A stretch of 64,000 bases of DNA from a bacterium (lineage in GTDB: Bacteria; Zixibacteria; MSB-5A5; CAIYYT01). Shown here one piece after another: positions 50,540 to 60,065 of the stretch (positions within the stretch are counted from its first letter, which is position 1; every line of letters starts with the position of its first letter). Position numbers and translations under genes: made by a program. The stretch is from contig JADJGC010000002.1 of the NCBI GenBank assembly GCA_016708315.1, forward strand, positions 62,001 through 126,000, read 5' to 3'. Under the pieces are notes generated by a model. That model was not told the origin of the DNA and ran no database searches. It was given only the letters and a program-made list of their open reading frames with translations.

Positions 50540-51379
50540 ATGGCAACAGGGTTCATTGGCTTGGGCAATCTTGGGCGCGCTATTGCGCAACGACTGATTG
50601 ATTGCGGTCAGGAATTGGTAGCATACAATCGCACGGCATCGAAAGCCGAAGGACTAAAGGCGCGAGTTGTTACCAACATCGACGAATTGTTACCGAGCTG
50701 CCCGACGGTGATGCTTTGCCTGTTCGATAGTAAAGCAGTTGCTGAGATACTACCGCAAGCTTTGGCTCTCCAGCCAAAGGGCCGGCTTGTAATCGATTTG
50801 AGTACGAATCATCATCGGCAAGTGCTCGACTTCCATCGCGTGTGCGCCGATGCCGGCTGTGAGTATCTTGAGTCACCCGTATTGGGAAGTGTCATTCCGG
50901 CTTTGCGTGGTGAGTTGACAGTGCTCGCGAGTGGAACTCACTCTACATTCGAGAGAGGAAAGCCGATGCTGGACATCATCGGCAAGACTATACATTTCCT
51001 ACCACAGCCCGGCACAGCGACGCGAATGAAGCTAATCAACAATCATCTTCTCGGTACATTCATGGCGGCGATTGCGGAAGCAACCACACTGAGTGTACGA
51101 GCGGGCATTTCGCGCGAGCAGGCAATTGCAATCTTAAGCGGCGGTGCAGGCAATTCTGCAGTCTTCAATGCAAAACGGGAAAAGTTACTCAACGATGACT
51201 ACTCGCCGCATTTTTCTGCGGCACTGATTCAAAAGGATCTCGGCTATCTGCTGGAGTTGGCGGACGAAACTGGAATGGAAACTTTGTTGGCGCGAACCTC
51301 GAAGAGCTTATATGACCGAACAATGAATGATAATCCGCACGAGATTGACTTCTCGGCGGTGATGAAGTATCTGAAGTGA
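50540..51379 (+). CDS. NAD(P)-dependent beta-hydroxyacid dehydrogenase-like protein
   Basis: A 279-residue member of the 3-hydroxyisobutyrate dehydrogenase family. Rossmann start GFIGLGNLGRAIAQRL; substrate-loop region LESPVLGSVIPALRGELTVLASG; catalytic-type Lys in MKLINNHLLGTFMAAIAEA. Start ATG 50540 behind GGAAGAG; the frame extends six codons upstream. The substrate may be a glyoxylate- or succinic-semialdehyde-type compound; not decidable. Confidence 0.9.
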   Translation: MATGFIGLGNLGRAIAQRLIDCGQELVAYNRTASKAEGLKARVVTNIDELLPSCPTVMLCLFDSKAVAEILPQALALQPKGRLVIDLSTNHHRQVLDFHRVCADAGCEYLESPVLGSVIPALRGELTVLASGTHSTFERGKPMLDIIGKTIHFLPQPGTATRMKLINNHLLGTFMAAIAEATTLSVRAGISREQAIAILSGGAGNSAVFNAKREKLLNDDYSPHFSAALIQKDLGYLLELADETGMETLLARTSKSLYDRTMNDNPHEIDFSAVMKYLK

Positions 51380-51387
51380 ACAACGAG

Positions 51388-51618
51388 TTAGCTGATCAGA
51401 GTTTGATCGTCTTTGCGGCGCGACATTGACGCAAGCACAACTGCAATAATTGGCAACACGATCATCACGATCACAAGCGCTGCCGGCAGAAGCCCCAACA
51501 TGCCGCCACGAAGGAAGTTCGTAAATCCAAGAACGGATGAAAGTACTAAAACCCAGAAAAATAGTGTGATTCCAAGTAGTACGGTAGCTGCGCCCATCAA
51601 TCTATTACGGTGAACCAA
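51388..51618 (-). CDS. small two-span membrane protein
   Basis: 76 residues with two hydrophobic stretches (about 9-32 and 42-65) and a basic tail (SRRKDDQTLIS). A GGAGACTAACTT sequence precedes the minus-strand ATG. No family recognised; topology places both ends on the same side. Coding probability rests on the clean frame, ribosome site and membrane pattern. Confidence 0.6.
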   Translation of the reverse strand: MVHRNRLMGAATVLLGITLFFWVLVLSSVLGFTNFLRGGMLGLLPAALVIVMIVLPIIAVVLASMSRRKDDQTLIS

Positions 51619-51729
51619 GTTAGTCTCCTGTCTATACTCAAACTATATCGGAGGGGGAGATATTATGTTTAGTTGGCGAGTGCAATAAAAAACCAAAAAA
51701 ATGGGGATTTCAACGAGATTTTTTCGCTC

Positions 51730-52161
51730 TCAGCTTTTGCGTCCGAGGTGCCTGTAATAGAGGATACTCGAGAGCGCCATCGAACTGCCGATTGCCAGGT
51801 AAAACGGGGCAAGGTAAGGCATCGGTAACCCGGAATGCCGGATCACATAGCCCATGGACATCATCAGGATGACGAGGAAGTAACTTCGGGCATTCTGAAA
51901 GGCAAATATGCAGACTTTGTCGCTGCCGGGGGATTGCTGATAGATGCGATCAATATTTTGGCGGGCAAGTTTGCCGAACTTGAACCGGTATATCAACAAT
52001 CCAACTACTAAACCGGCAACTAAGGCAAAGAGCAGATATGGCAATTTGCTCTTCAAGAGCCAACTCACTGCCACAGAGGACAAGAAAATCCCGGTCAGCG
52101 ACCAGACTACTCCAGCTACTAAGGCAAGAGTGTTCCGCTTTGCAGCAGGTTTGCGGATCAT
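51730..52161 (-). CDS. four-span membrane protein of unknown function
   Basis: 143 residues with four hydrophobic segments (near 12-34, 40-60, 90-108 and 115-135) and basic cytoplasmic loops (YRFKFGKLARQNIDRIYQQ). No catalytic motif. I do not recognise the family. It is in its own unit, with about 185 bases to the divergent neighbour. Confidence 0.7.
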   Translation of the reverse strand: MIRKPAAKRNTLALVAGVVWSLTGIFLSSVAVSWLLKSKLPYLLFALVAGLVVGLLIYRFKFGKLARQNIDRIYQQSPGSDKVCIFAFQNARSYFLVILMMSMGYVIRHSGLPMPYLAPFYLAIGSSMALSSILYYRHLGRKS

Positions 52162-52345
52162 CTGGTGTTCTTTCGTCTCATACGGCGGTCAGTATCGTAA
52201 GATTCTCTCGCCAACGCAACGGCCAGTTTTGGCGCAAGAAAGCATTTGACTCCATCAGGAACTCCCATTTCTTAGCAGCAAGCAATCGCAGTGAAATCTA
52301 AAGAATTTGACCGGAACCGGTAATAGTAGGAGCGGAGGTTTGATT

Positions 52346-53260
52346 ATGAATGTGTATGAGCGTCTCAACTACGCGCTGTCGTCCGGCGAATTCGCAAAGT
52401 ACATTGGTATCTGTTTATTGATAACATTGGAGGTAATGATGTCGAGCTCACAGGCAAGGGCGCAGGACGCTGCCGCTGCTCCTCAGTTCTATTTGGTTGA
52501 GTTACACGGTACACGAGATGGCTGGCCAGACAACATGACCAAAGAGGAAGAAGCCGTTCTTGGCGAGCACTTCGTCTATCTCAAAGAACTGACTGCCAAA
52601 GGCAAGGTTCTGATGGCAGGACCGGTCTGGGGGAAGTTCGGATTAGTGGTGCTCAAAGTGCAATCAGAAGCTGAACTGAAAGAGATTATGGACAAAGAGC
52701 CATCGGTCGTCAAAAAGGTTCACACCTATACTTTCTCTCCGATGGTAGTGGCTTTGCTTTCTGATTATATCTCGCGCGATCGGTATCCTTCAGAAATCAC
52801 TGATCGAGTGATGTACAAGGAAGTTACAGTGAAAGCATCGCTCGATGATGTCTGGCGCGCTTGGACTACAAATGAAGGCGCCAACGAGTTCTTTTCTCCT
52901 TTCACGAAGATCGAATGTCGCACCGGCGGTCCGTATGAGATCTACTTCGACAACGAATCACCGATAGGATCCCGCGGCGGGGAAGGAAACAAAGTTCTAA
53001 GTTTTCTACCCAAGTCGATGTTTTCGTTCGAATGGAACGCGCCGCCAAGTTTCGGATCGCTGCGCGATGTGCGAACGAGAGTAGTCATCAACTTTGAGCA
53101 GGTCGGCACGGATTCAATAAAGGTAAAATTCTCCCACCTTGGCTGGGGCGCTGCGGAAGGTTGGAACGCGATCTATGATTATTTCGACCGTGCGTGGGGC
53201 TACGTTCTTGGCAATTTCAAGAAACGGTTTGAGTCTGGACCGATCAAGTGGGAAGAGTAG
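52346..53260 (+). CDS. exported YCII-SRPBCC two-domain protein
   Basis: 304 residues. The N terminus has a hydrophobic stretch (YIGICLLITLEVMM) ending in QARAQ, a possible signal peptide. Residues about 45-135 resemble the YCII-related ferredoxin-like fold (FYLVELHGTRDGW, GKVLMAGPVWGKFG). Residues about 155-304 are an SRPBCC/AHSA1-type hydrophobic-pocket domain (VTVKASLDDVWRAWTTNEG, FEWNAPPSFG, HLGWGAAEGW). Start ATG 52346 behind GGAGCGGAGG. The two folds are known; the exported fusion is unusual and its ligand is not deducible. Confidence 0.8.
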   Translation: MNVYERLNYALSSGEFAKYIGICLLITLEVMMSSSQARAQDAAAAPQFYLVELHGTRDGWPDNMTKEEEAVLGEHFVYLKELTAKGKVLMAGPVWGKFGLVVLKVQSEAELKEIMDKEPSVVKKVHTYTFSPMVVALLSDYISRDRYPSEITDRVMYKEVTVKASLDDVWRAWTTNEGANEFFSPFTKIECRTGGPYEIYFDNESPIGSRGGEGNKVLSFLPKSMFSFEWNAPPSFGSLRDVRTRVVINFEQVGTDSIKVKFSHLGWGAAEGWNAIYDYFDRAWGYVLGNFKKRFESGPIKWEE

Positions 53261-53270
53261 CTCTGCCTAA

Positions 53271-54410
53271 TCACAAGTCCTTTCCGAGATACTTAGTCGC
53301 TCGCTCGCCGATGTACTTGCCATTACAGGAGACTTGCAGTTTGTAGGTTCCGGCGAGCTTCGGCACAAAGTTCTTATGTGCAAATCTGATCTTTTTGGAG
53401 ATTGTCGCAACTTCATCAGGTGCCATCTCCAAGACGCCAAGAATGTACTTGGCAAGACGTGGCTTGTTGTTCTTGCCCGGTCCAATCATCAAGAGTTGCA
53501 AGCGCAGTTTGTGTTGCTGCTTTGAAGTGTTCTCAACCTTGAACTCAAAAGGGATACTTTCGCCAATAGCAATCTCTGCGGGTGTGCCCTTGAGCCAGAC
53601 GAACTTTACACCTTCCGCATCGCCGAGACCCATCAACTTTTGGGCGTGGGGATGCCCCAACTTAATAAGTGTTCGCAAGGAACGTTGAACAATCCACTGA
53701 CGTTCGGGACTGATCTTGCCCTTTGACCATTTCTCTATCCAAGTGCACAACAAATCGGGGTTGTCTTTGGAAATGTCGTTGAGGCTATTGGCGACAGCCT
53801 TGCGAACATATTCGGAGTTGTCGTCGAGGAGTTGTTCAAGCAGACCCTTGATCGGCGACGGATCGCGTTTGAGAACTGCGATATGTTTACACCAAACGCC
53901 GCGTGGACGAAGCGCTTCGGCGACCATCCGTCGAATAGTTGGATCCTTGTCAGTAATCCACGGACTAATGAGTGGAAGCACGACTTCGAGAGTATGCTCA
54001 TGCACGACATTTTTCAAGACCCATTGTGCGGTTTCCTGAGTCCAGGTGCCCGGGAGTGCACCGGTGAATTTCAATGACTTCAGCTCTTTGCCAAGGTCGT
54101 GTTTGAAGTGCTCGAAGTGGACATGAATACCAATTGAGCGAATCTTGTCGCTTTCTGACGCAATCAGTGCTTTGCTCAATTTGTCACCCTGACCGAGCGT
54201 AACGATTTTGGAAACTATTAAGCGTGACTGATCGAGCAGTCCTTTGTCGAAATAGCCTTCACGTTTGATATCAGTAACCAGTTTGCGGACAGCCGCTTCC
54301 CCAAGTGCCGGAACAAGCGCAGAGCTCAACTTTGTAAGGCAATTCCGCTGCGGGGTTTCTTTGGGGACACCCTGATCAGATGGAATGTCGACATTGGTAT
54401 TCTTCGCCAT
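53271..54410 (-). CDS. AlkC-like DNA alkylation-repair glycosylase with C-terminal Ig-like domain
   Basis: 379 residues. Residues about 70-260 consist of HEAT-like helical repeats typical of the AlkC/AlkD glycosylases, with the diagnostic RRMVAEALRPRGVW and VRKAVANSLNDISKDNPD. These enzymes excise N3- or N7-alkylated bases without flipping them. Residues about 270-379 are beta-rich (ESIPFEFKVENTSKQQHKLRLQLL, GTYKLQVSCNGKYIGE), matching the Ig-like domain that distinguishes AlkC from AlkD. Minus strand, divergent from glyA. I am fairly sure of the family, less of the exact lesion. Confidence 0.85.
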   Translation of the reverse strand: MAKNTNVDIPSDQGVPKETPQRNCLTKLSSALVPALGEAAVRKLVTDIKREGYFDKGLLDQSRLIVSKIVTLGQGDKLSKALIASESDKIRSIGIHVHFEHFKHDLGKELKSLKFTGALPGTWTQETAQWVLKNVVHEHTLEVVLPLISPWITDKDPTIRRMVAEALRPRGVWCKHIAVLKRDPSPIKGLLEQLLDDNSEYVRKAVANSLNDISKDNPDLLCTWIEKWSKGKISPERQWIVQRSLRTLIKLGHPHAQKLMGLGDAEGVKFVWLKGTPAEIAIGESIPFEFKVENTSKQQHKLRLQLLMIGPGKNNKPRLAKYILGVLEMAPDEVATISKKIRFAHKNFVPKLAGTYKLQVSCNGKYIGERATKYLGKDL

Positions 54411-54542
54411 ATTGAATTGATCCTTTATTCTCGTAAACTCAACTGATTGTGTTAGACGTATTTAGCCAAAAACTTGTTTCTCTTGATTCGACATTTGGGT
54501 ATATTTTTTTCAGGCAGGGATTCTGCCAGTGAGGAGACCGAA

Positions 54543-55817
54543 ATGTCCGTTCTTAAGCAATTCGACCCGGAAATATATGCAGCGATGCAGGGTGAAACCA
54601 ATCGCCAAAACAAGAAACTTGAGTTAATCGCATCAGAAAACTTCGTCTCGGAAGCCGTCATGGAAGCTGCCGGCGGAGTGATGACCAATAAATACGCGGA
54701 AGGTTATCCCAAGAAGCGCTACTACGGTGGTTGCGAGTTTGTCGATGTTGCCGAAACATTGGCGCGCCAGCGGGCAACCGAGTTGTTCGGTGCTGAACAT
54801 GTTAATGTCCAGCCGCACTCGGGTTCACAAGCCAACATGGCAGTATACTTCACGGTGCTCAAGCCCGGGGACACGATACTTGGATTGAATCTGTCGCATG
54901 GCGGTCATCTAACGCATGGCCACCCATTAAACTTCTCCGGCATTTTCTACAATGTTGTCGGCTACGAAGTCAATAAAGAGACAGAGACGATCGACTACGA
55001 TGCACTGCATAAACAGGCACTTGAAACGAAGCCGAAGATTATTGTCGCTGGAGCGTCTGCTTATCCACGCACGTTGGATTTCAAACGCTTCCGCGAAATC
55101 GCCGACGCTTGCGGCGCATTGCTGATGGTTGATATGGCGCACATCGCTGGACTAATTGCTGCAGGCCTTCATCCGTCACCGGTTCCGCACGCTCACTTCG
55201 TCACCACGACAACGCATAAGACACTTCGTGGTCCGCGCGGCGGAATGATTTTGTGTAAGAAGGAATTCAAGAAAGACCTCGACAGGATGGTGATGCCGGG
55301 CATTCAGGGCGGGCCATTGATGCATATCATCGCGGCGAAGGCCGTCGCATTCAAGGAAGCGCTGCAACCGGAATTCAAGGTCTACCAGAAGCAGATTCTC
55401 GCCAATGCCAAGACGATGGCGGACGAATTCATGAAGATGGGTTATCACGTTGTTTCCAAGGGAACGGATACTCACTTGTTGCTGTTGTCGTTTGTTGAGA
55501 AGGGCCTGACCGGCAAGCAAGTTCAGGAAGCGCTGGATCTGGCATCGATAACGACTAATAAGAACACAATCCCGTTTGACCCGCAGCCACCGCTGGTGAC
55601 TTCGGGAATTCGTATCGGTGCGCCGGCAATCACGACGCGCGGTATGAAAGAGCCGGAAATGAAGCAAATCGCCGGATTGATTGATAGAGTCATCAAGAAT
55701 CTCAGCGACGAAGCGGTACTCGCTCAGGTCAAGAAAGATGTCGAACATCTCTGCGACAAGTTTCCGCTGTATACTGATCGGATGGACAAAGACATTGTCG
55801 TGCCGGTGATTCCGTAG
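54543..55817 (+). CDS. glyA: serine hydroxymethyltransferase
   Basis: A 424-residue PLP enzyme converting serine and tetrahydrofolate to glycine and methylene-tetrahydrofolate. The start is [13 protein letters not shown]; the PLP lysine lies in [14 protein letters not shown]; the folate-binding tail ([13 protein letters not shown]) is present. I start at ATG 54543 ([15 protein letters not shown]) behind GAGGAG; the upstream in-frame ATG gives a nonconserved hydrophobic extension. It heads a close run of genes through tatC. Confidence 0.98.
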   Translation: MSVLKQFDPEIYAAMQGETNRQNKKLELIASENFVSEAVMEAAGGVMTNKYAEGYPKKRYYGGCEFVDVAETLARQRATELFGAEHVNVQPHSGSQANMAVYFTVLKPGDTILGLNLSHGGHLTHGHPLNFSGIFYNVVGYEVNKETETIDYDALHKQALETKPKIIVAGASAYPRTLDFKRFREIADACGALLMVDMAHIAGLIAAGLHPSPVPHAHFVTTTTHKTLRGPRGGMILCKKEFKKDLDRMVMPGIQGGPLMHIIAAKAVAFKEALQPEFKVYQKQILANAKTMADEFMKMGYHVVSKGTDTHLLLLSFVEKGLTGKQVQEALDLASITTNKNTIPFDPQPPLVTSGIRIGAPAITTRGMKEPEMKQIAGLIDRVIKNLSDEAVLAQVKKDVEHLCDKFPLYTDRMDKDIVVPVIP

Positions 55818-55837
55818 ACTAGTAGCGAAAGGCAAGG

Positions 55838-56143
55838 ATGCTGGTAGAATTCTCTGTTGCTCCGATGGGACTCGGCGAGTCGATTTCGAAAGAAGTCGCC
55901 AAGGTGATTGATATCATCGACCGGTCAGGATTGAAGTATCGGACCCACGCAATGGGTACACTGATCGAAGGTGACTGGGAACAGTGTATGGCCGTGATCA
56001 AAGAATGTCACGATGCCGTACGCGCGGTCTCGCCGCGAGTGTATACCAGAATCGCTATCGACGACCGCGAAGGCAATTTGAGCAATATGGATCGCAAAAT
56101 TGATTCTGTCCGGCAAAAACTTGGCCGCGACTTTCAGGAGTAG
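55838..56143 (+). CDS. MTH1187-family thiamine-binding-like protein
   Basis: A 101-residue ferredoxin-like alpha/beta protein. Start VEFSVAPMGLGESISKEVAKVID, with GLKYRTHAMGTLIEGDWEQ as in the family; members form tetramers that bind thiamine or related ligands. Two bases before cutA. No thiamine genes nearby, so the role is open. Confidence 0.88.
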   Translation: MLVEFSVAPMGLGESISKEVAKVIDIIDRSGLKYRTHAMGTLIEGDWEQCMAVIKECHDAVRAVSPRVYTRIAIDDREGNLSNMDRKIDSVRQKLGRDFQE

Positions 56144-56145
56144 GG

Positions 56146-56490
56146 ATGTCGCAACCAGTAGTTCTTCTCTCAACTTGCAGCGACGAAGCCAAAGCACAGG
56201 CTATCGCAACACTCCTTGTTGAGCAGAGATTGGCTGCTTGTGTCAATATCGTCAACGGTATCAAATCGACATATCGTTGGGAGGGAGTTATCCGGACCGA
56301 CAACGAGGTACTCCTGATAATCAAATCACAACGCGATCAGGTGCAGTCGATCAAGCAGGTGGTTCAAGAACTCTCCGGGTACGAATTGCCCGAGCTGATT
56401 GCGATGGAAATCATCGACGGCTCGCAGCACTATCTCGACTGGCTCACGGTCGAGTCGCGTCAGCCGAACGTAGAAACCTCAACCGAATAG
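56146..56490 (+). CDS. cutA: CutA-family divalent-ion tolerance protein
   Basis: A 114-residue trimeric ferredoxin-fold protein: VVLLSTCSDEAKAQAIATLLVEQRLAACVNIV, then STYRWEGVI, and YELPELIAMEI. The gene name derives from copper tolerance in E. coli; the molecular role remains uncertain. Tightly packed between the MTH1187-type gene and the SAM-hydrolase gene. Confidence 0.95.
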   Translation: MSQPVVLLSTCSDEAKAQAIATLLVEQRLAACVNIVNGIKSTYRWEGVIRTDNEVLLIIKSQRDQVQSIKQVVQELSGYELPELIAMEIIDGSQHYLDWLTVESRQPNVETSTE

Positions 56491-56494
56491 CCCA

Positions 56495-57271
56495 GTGAGC
56501 ACGATTGCGCTTCTGACAGACTTCGGCGATAGCGATGGCTTCGTCGGCATGATCAAGGGCACCATCAAGAGTCTCGCGCCTCAATGTGAAATCATCGACA
56601 TAAGCCACAAGATCGACAACTTTGATGTCCGTGCCGCCGCGTTTGTCCTGGAGAAGTCGATTCGATACTATCCGGCGGGAACGCTGTTCCTCGCCGTAGT
56701 TGATCCGGGAGTTGGCAGTGCCAGACGGCTCTTGGCAGCACAAGCAGGAGATTACTTCTTTGTCGCTCCAGACAACGGCATACTCTCGTATACGCTTAGC
56801 GGTTTTGCGAAGAAGAGTGTTTATTCCATCGAGAATGAAGAGATGTTTCTTCCAGACCACGGGCAGACATTTCATGGCCGCGACATTATGGCTCCTGTTG
56901 CTGCGCGGATTGCTTCGGGTACTCAGCTGGACCTAGTCGGTCCGCCGGTCGAAACGTATGCATTTCTCAAGATTCCTAATCTGCTCAAGCACGGCCGCAG
57001 TGTTATCGGCGAAATCGTCTACGTCGACAAGTTCGGCAATCTAATCAGCAACATCACAAAGAATGACTTGCCGCGAGACATTGAACTGTCAAATCTTAGG
57101 TGCACGGTTGGCGATGTCAAGAACGTCGCACTGGTAAACAGTTACAGCGAGGGAAGAGACTTGTCGGCGATTATCTCCGGATTCGGTACAGTTGAGATAT
57201 TTCTCAACCAAGGAAGCGCTGCCGGCAAATTTCCCAAGGCTATTGGAATGACAATTGCGGTTGAGGGTTAG
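56495..57271 (+). CDS. SAM hydroxide adenosyltransferase (DUF62)
   Basis: A 258-residue enzyme of the family that splits S-adenosylmethionine into adenosine and methionine with water (hydroxide) as nucleophile, related to chlorinase and fluorinase. LLTDFGDSDGFVGMIKG, FLAVVDPGVGSARR, and TFHGRDIMAPVAA are the family motifs; the C-terminal domain starts near GEIVYVDKFGNLISNI. GTG start. Biological purpose is unsettled. Three bases precede nrdR. Confidence 0.94.
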   Translation: MSTIALLTDFGDSDGFVGMIKGTIKSLAPQCEIIDISHKIDNFDVRAAAFVLEKSIRYYPAGTLFLAVVDPGVGSARRLLAAQAGDYFFVAPDNGILSYTLSGFAKKSVYSIENEEMFLPDHGQTFHGRDIMAPVAARIASGTQLDLVGPPVETYAFLKIPNLLKHGRSVIGEIVYVDKFGNLISNITKNDLPRDIELSNLRCTVGDVKNVALVNSYSEGRDLSAIISGFGTVEIFLNQGSAAGKFPKAIGMTIAVEG

Positions 57272-57274
57272 ACG

Positions 57275-57726
57275 ATGAAGTGTCCCTATTGCAGTGAAGA
57301 GTCGGACAAGGTAATTGATACTCGCTCTGTTCAGGACGGCAACGCGGTCCGGCGCCGGCGCGAGTGCTTGTCCTGCAATGAACGGTATACGACGTACGAA
57401 TACATCGAGCGCGTGTCGCTCACGGTTATCAAATCCGATCAGCGACGAGAGAACCTTATGATCGTTCGAAGCTACTTCGCGGCCTGCAGATCTCTACTGC
57501 GAAACGACCGGTGTCGGAAAAGCAATTGTTGCAACTGGTCGAAGACGTCGAAACCGAATTATTCAAGATCAACAAGTCGGAAGTTGCCTCGCAGTTGATC
57601 GGCGAAATGGTCATGGAACGACTGCGCAACTTGGATGAAGTGGCCTACGTGCGGTTTGCCTCGGTCTATCGCAAGTTCCAGGACAAGACGGAATTCGTCG
57701 ACGAGATCAAAGACCTGCTCAAGTAA
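57275..57726 (+). CDS. nrdR: transcriptional repressor NrdR, frame broken near 57449
   Basis: ATP/dATP-sensing repressor of ribonucleotide reductase genes. The zinc ribbon [17 protein letters not shown]...CLSCNERY is intact (four Cys). The ATP-cone begins in one frame ([13 protein letters not shown]) and continues in another ([39 protein letters not shown]). Removing the second GA of GAGA near 57447-57452 restores [13 protein letters not shown], as in NrdR proteins, and a 149-residue length. As given, the ATP-cone would be lost. It is followed 7 bases later by tatC. Confidence 0.9.
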
Positions 57727-57733
57727 TCAAATC

Positions 57734-58468
57734 ATGGTAGAATATCGCGAAATCGGCCAAGACGCTCCGGGGGGAGACATGCCGTTTCTTGAGCACATCG
57801 AGGAACTGCGCAAAAGGCTGATCAAGATTATCCTCTCGATTATTGGATTCGCAATTGTCGCATACTTCTTCTCCGACCAACTTGTCGAATTGGTTGTCAA
57901 GCCGGTAGGTACAGTCTACTTCCGACAGCCGGCTGGCGCATTCATGTTGCGCATGAAACTCGCCGGATTCGCTGGACTGGTGATGGCGATACCGGTGGTG
58001 CTGTTCCAGTTCTGGCGGTTTGTGATACCGGGGCTGTACAAGCGCGAAGTCAAGTATCTGGTGCCAGTCACAATTCTCGGCACGATCTTCTTTTTCGGCG
58101 GCGCAGGATTCTGCTTCTTCGGTGTGATTCCGAATGCCATCAAGTTCCTGCAGGAGTTCGGGACAGAAAATGTGAAGCCGCTGATCGATGTGTCTGACTA
58201 CTTCTCGTTTGTCTTCTGGATGTGCGTAGCGTTCGGCGCCGTGTTTCAACTGCCGATCATCGCGTACTTCCTCGGAAGAATCGGGCTGATTACGGCTCAG
58301 ACTCTCAGGCGTGGACGGCGATTTGCTGTCATCGGAATCTTGATTGTAGCGGCGCTGATTACGCCGACACCGGACGCGTTTAGCATGATGCTATTGGCGG
58401 TGCCGTTGTATGTGCTTTATGAGATTTCCGTATTTGTCGTGCAGTTCACCGGAGTGCGAAAAGAGTAG
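57734..58468 (+). CDS. tatC: twin-arginine translocase subunit TatC
   Basis: A 244-residue integral membrane protein with six spans that recognises twin-arginine signal peptides. Start MVEYREIGQDAPGGDMPFLEHIEELRKRLI in pieces: PFLEHIEELRKRL is the family N-terminal signature. FWRFVIPGLYKRE and AVFQLPIIAYFLGRIGL match conserved regions. ATG 57734. No tatA is visible nearby. Confidence 0.96.
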   Translation: MVEYREIGQDAPGGDMPFLEHIEELRKRLIKIILSIIGFAIVAYFFSDQLVELVVKPVGTVYFRQPAGAFMLRMKLAGFAGLVMAIPVVLFQFWRFVIPGLYKREVKYLVPVTILGTIFFFGGAGFCFFGVIPNAIKFLQEFGTENVKPLIDVSDYFSFVFWMCVAFGAVFQLPIIAYFLGRIGLITAQTLRRGRRFAVIGILIVAALITPTPDAFSMMLLAVPLYVLYEISVFVVQFTGVRKE

Positions 58469-58598
58469 CCGCTCGATTTCGATAACAGTAGCAAGGTACA
58501 ACTACGGGTTCCTTACGTTCCGGCGTACAGCCGCTAAATAACGCTTGTTCCAGCCCTTAATGGCTGTATATTCCCACGCAATTGCCGACTTGACTACT

Positions 58599-59330
58599 AT
58601 GAAAACACTACGATACGCCATACTTGCCATACTTACTCTTGCTTCGACGGCGTTTGCCGCTCGTCCAACTGAGCTATACAACGCAGGGGATGTCGTCGAG
58701 TTCAGAATCGAACGAGGCGGCAAGGTATTTGGTACTCAGAAAGCGACCTGCGCCGGATTGAACACTGATGAAGGCGATTCACTCCTGGTTTTCAACATGG
58801 AAACCAAAACTGTGGTAGACCGCAGCGGACGTTCATTCGATATGGATGTCAATTGCGAAGTCGCTTACCGAACAAACGGATTGCCCCGCGACTACAAATT
58901 CGAACTAACACTACTCAATGCCAAAGTGACTCACGCGGGTCGCTTCACTGGCAGGGAATATGTCGGAACCGGTTCTCGCTTGGGCGTGACTCAGCCGTTC
59001 AATTTTCCACTTGAGCGCTGGCCGATTTTGTTCGACAATAACTTCGCCTTGCAGTGGGAAATCGCCGCCCAATCCGTACGGCGAAATCCAGGCGATTCAA
59101 TGATGGTTGAGGCGATGATTCCGCAGATGAACCAGTTAATGGTATTTTCGGTGAAGGCGCTTCCTTTTGAATCGATTGAATATGCCGGTCAAAGTGTTCG
59201 TACCCGCGTACTGCAAGTCTCTCCGGCGAATCAGATTTTGTACCTCGACGATACGGGCCGACTTCTGAAGGCAGTCGACAAGGTGTCGGGAATATCGGTT
59301 ATTCGTCAGGCACCGGGGGAATCCGCCTAG
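58599..59330 (+). CDS. exported DUF3108-like protein
   Basis: A 243-residue protein with a signal peptide (MKTLRYAILAILTLASTAFA). The mature part is a beta-rich shell typical of DUF3108-like periplasmic proteins (EFRIERGGKVFGTQK, FELTLLNAKVTHAGR, NQILYLDDTGRLLKA), thought to bind lipid or polysaccharide-like ligands. Start ATG 58599; the frame opens further upstream without a signal. The preceding 130 bases hold no gene. Confidence 0.75.
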   Translation: MKTLRYAILAILTLASTAFAARPTELYNAGDVVEFRIERGGKVFGTQKATCAGLNTDEGDSLLVFNMETKTVVDRSGRSFDMDVNCEVAYRTNGLPRDYKFELTLLNAKVTHAGRFTGREYVGTGSRLGVTQPFNFPLERWPILFDNNFALQWEIAAQSVRRNPGDSMMVEAMIPQMNQLMVFSVKALPFESIEYAGQSVRTRVLQVSPANQILYLDDTGRLLKAVDKVSGISVIRQAPGESA

Positions 59331-59354
59331 ATCGTTCGTCAGTCAATTTGGACG

Positions 59355-60065
59355 ATGATCTACAATCGCCTGACGGGTTACTTGATATTAACAGCAATGG
59401 CGTTGGGATGGTTTGTTGCATTGGGGTACTCCGGTGTGAAATTACCGCAGACATGGGCAACACTTATCATTGCGGCAGGACTGTATTGGCTGTCGCTTCA
59501 GGTCTTAATGCCGATTCAAAACGCGTACTTCGGCTGGGCGATTGACCCGCGCTCCGGTTCAGGAAATACATACATAATGCTATTTGGATCTGCGCTAATC
59601 TTTGCCATCGTCGAGTTAGCGGCAATCGCATTGCCGATTGTTGCATTCCATTTGATCAAGAGATTCGACTCGATCAAGATTGCGATTGCAGTCGGCATCG
59701 CGGCAGGAGCAGGATTCGGTCTAATGCAGGCCGCCAATCTCACGCAGTTTGGCGCCGACGGTTCGATTCTGCTGCCAGTGGACATGTTGCAGAAAGTAGC
59801 TCTGATCGGAGTCTGCGCCGTATGCGGCGGGCTGATCGGATTGTTTGTTACAACGGGCAGAACGTTTCCGTACTATCTCATTCCGATAGGAATTAAAGCG
59901 CTGTTGAACTGGACCTCGGTATTTGTGCAGAAAGGTGACTTGACATTGCCACCGCACGCATTTATATCAGCATTAATAGCAGCGAGTTGCGTCTATATGT
60001 TGTTTGTGTTCCGCAACAAGCTAAGCCGTTATGTAGTTTCGCGGAAACAAATCAAGACAAATTAA
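59355..60065 (+). CDS. polytopic membrane protein, YhfC/PrsW-like
   Basis: 236 residues with about seven spans. The pairs VELAAIALPIVAFH and GFGLMQAANL recall the Glu- and Gly-rich membrane helices of the PrsW/YhfC superfamily of intramembrane proteases and related proteins. The match is by eye and weak; key Glu and His residues are not all evident. It directly follows the DUF3108-like gene by 24 bases. A membrane protein of unknown function is the safe reading. Confidence 0.7.
   Translation: MIYNRLTGYLILTAMALGWFVALGYSGVKLPQTWATLIIAAGLYWLSLQVLMPIQNAYFGWAIDPRSGSGNTYIMLFGSALIFAIVELAAIALPIVAFHLIKRFDSIKIAIAVGIAAGAGFGLMQAANLTQFGADGSILLPVDMLQKVALIGVCAVCGGLIGLFVTTGRTFPYYLIPIGIKALLNWTSVFVQKGDLTLPPHAFISALIAASCVYMLFVFRNKLSRYVVSRKQIKTN

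Noticed and set aside
54411..54542. Glycine riboswitch before glyA
   Set aside because: Only about 130 bases between divergent genes, a small GGCAG/CTGCC hairpin, and none of the conserved glycine-aptamer segments.
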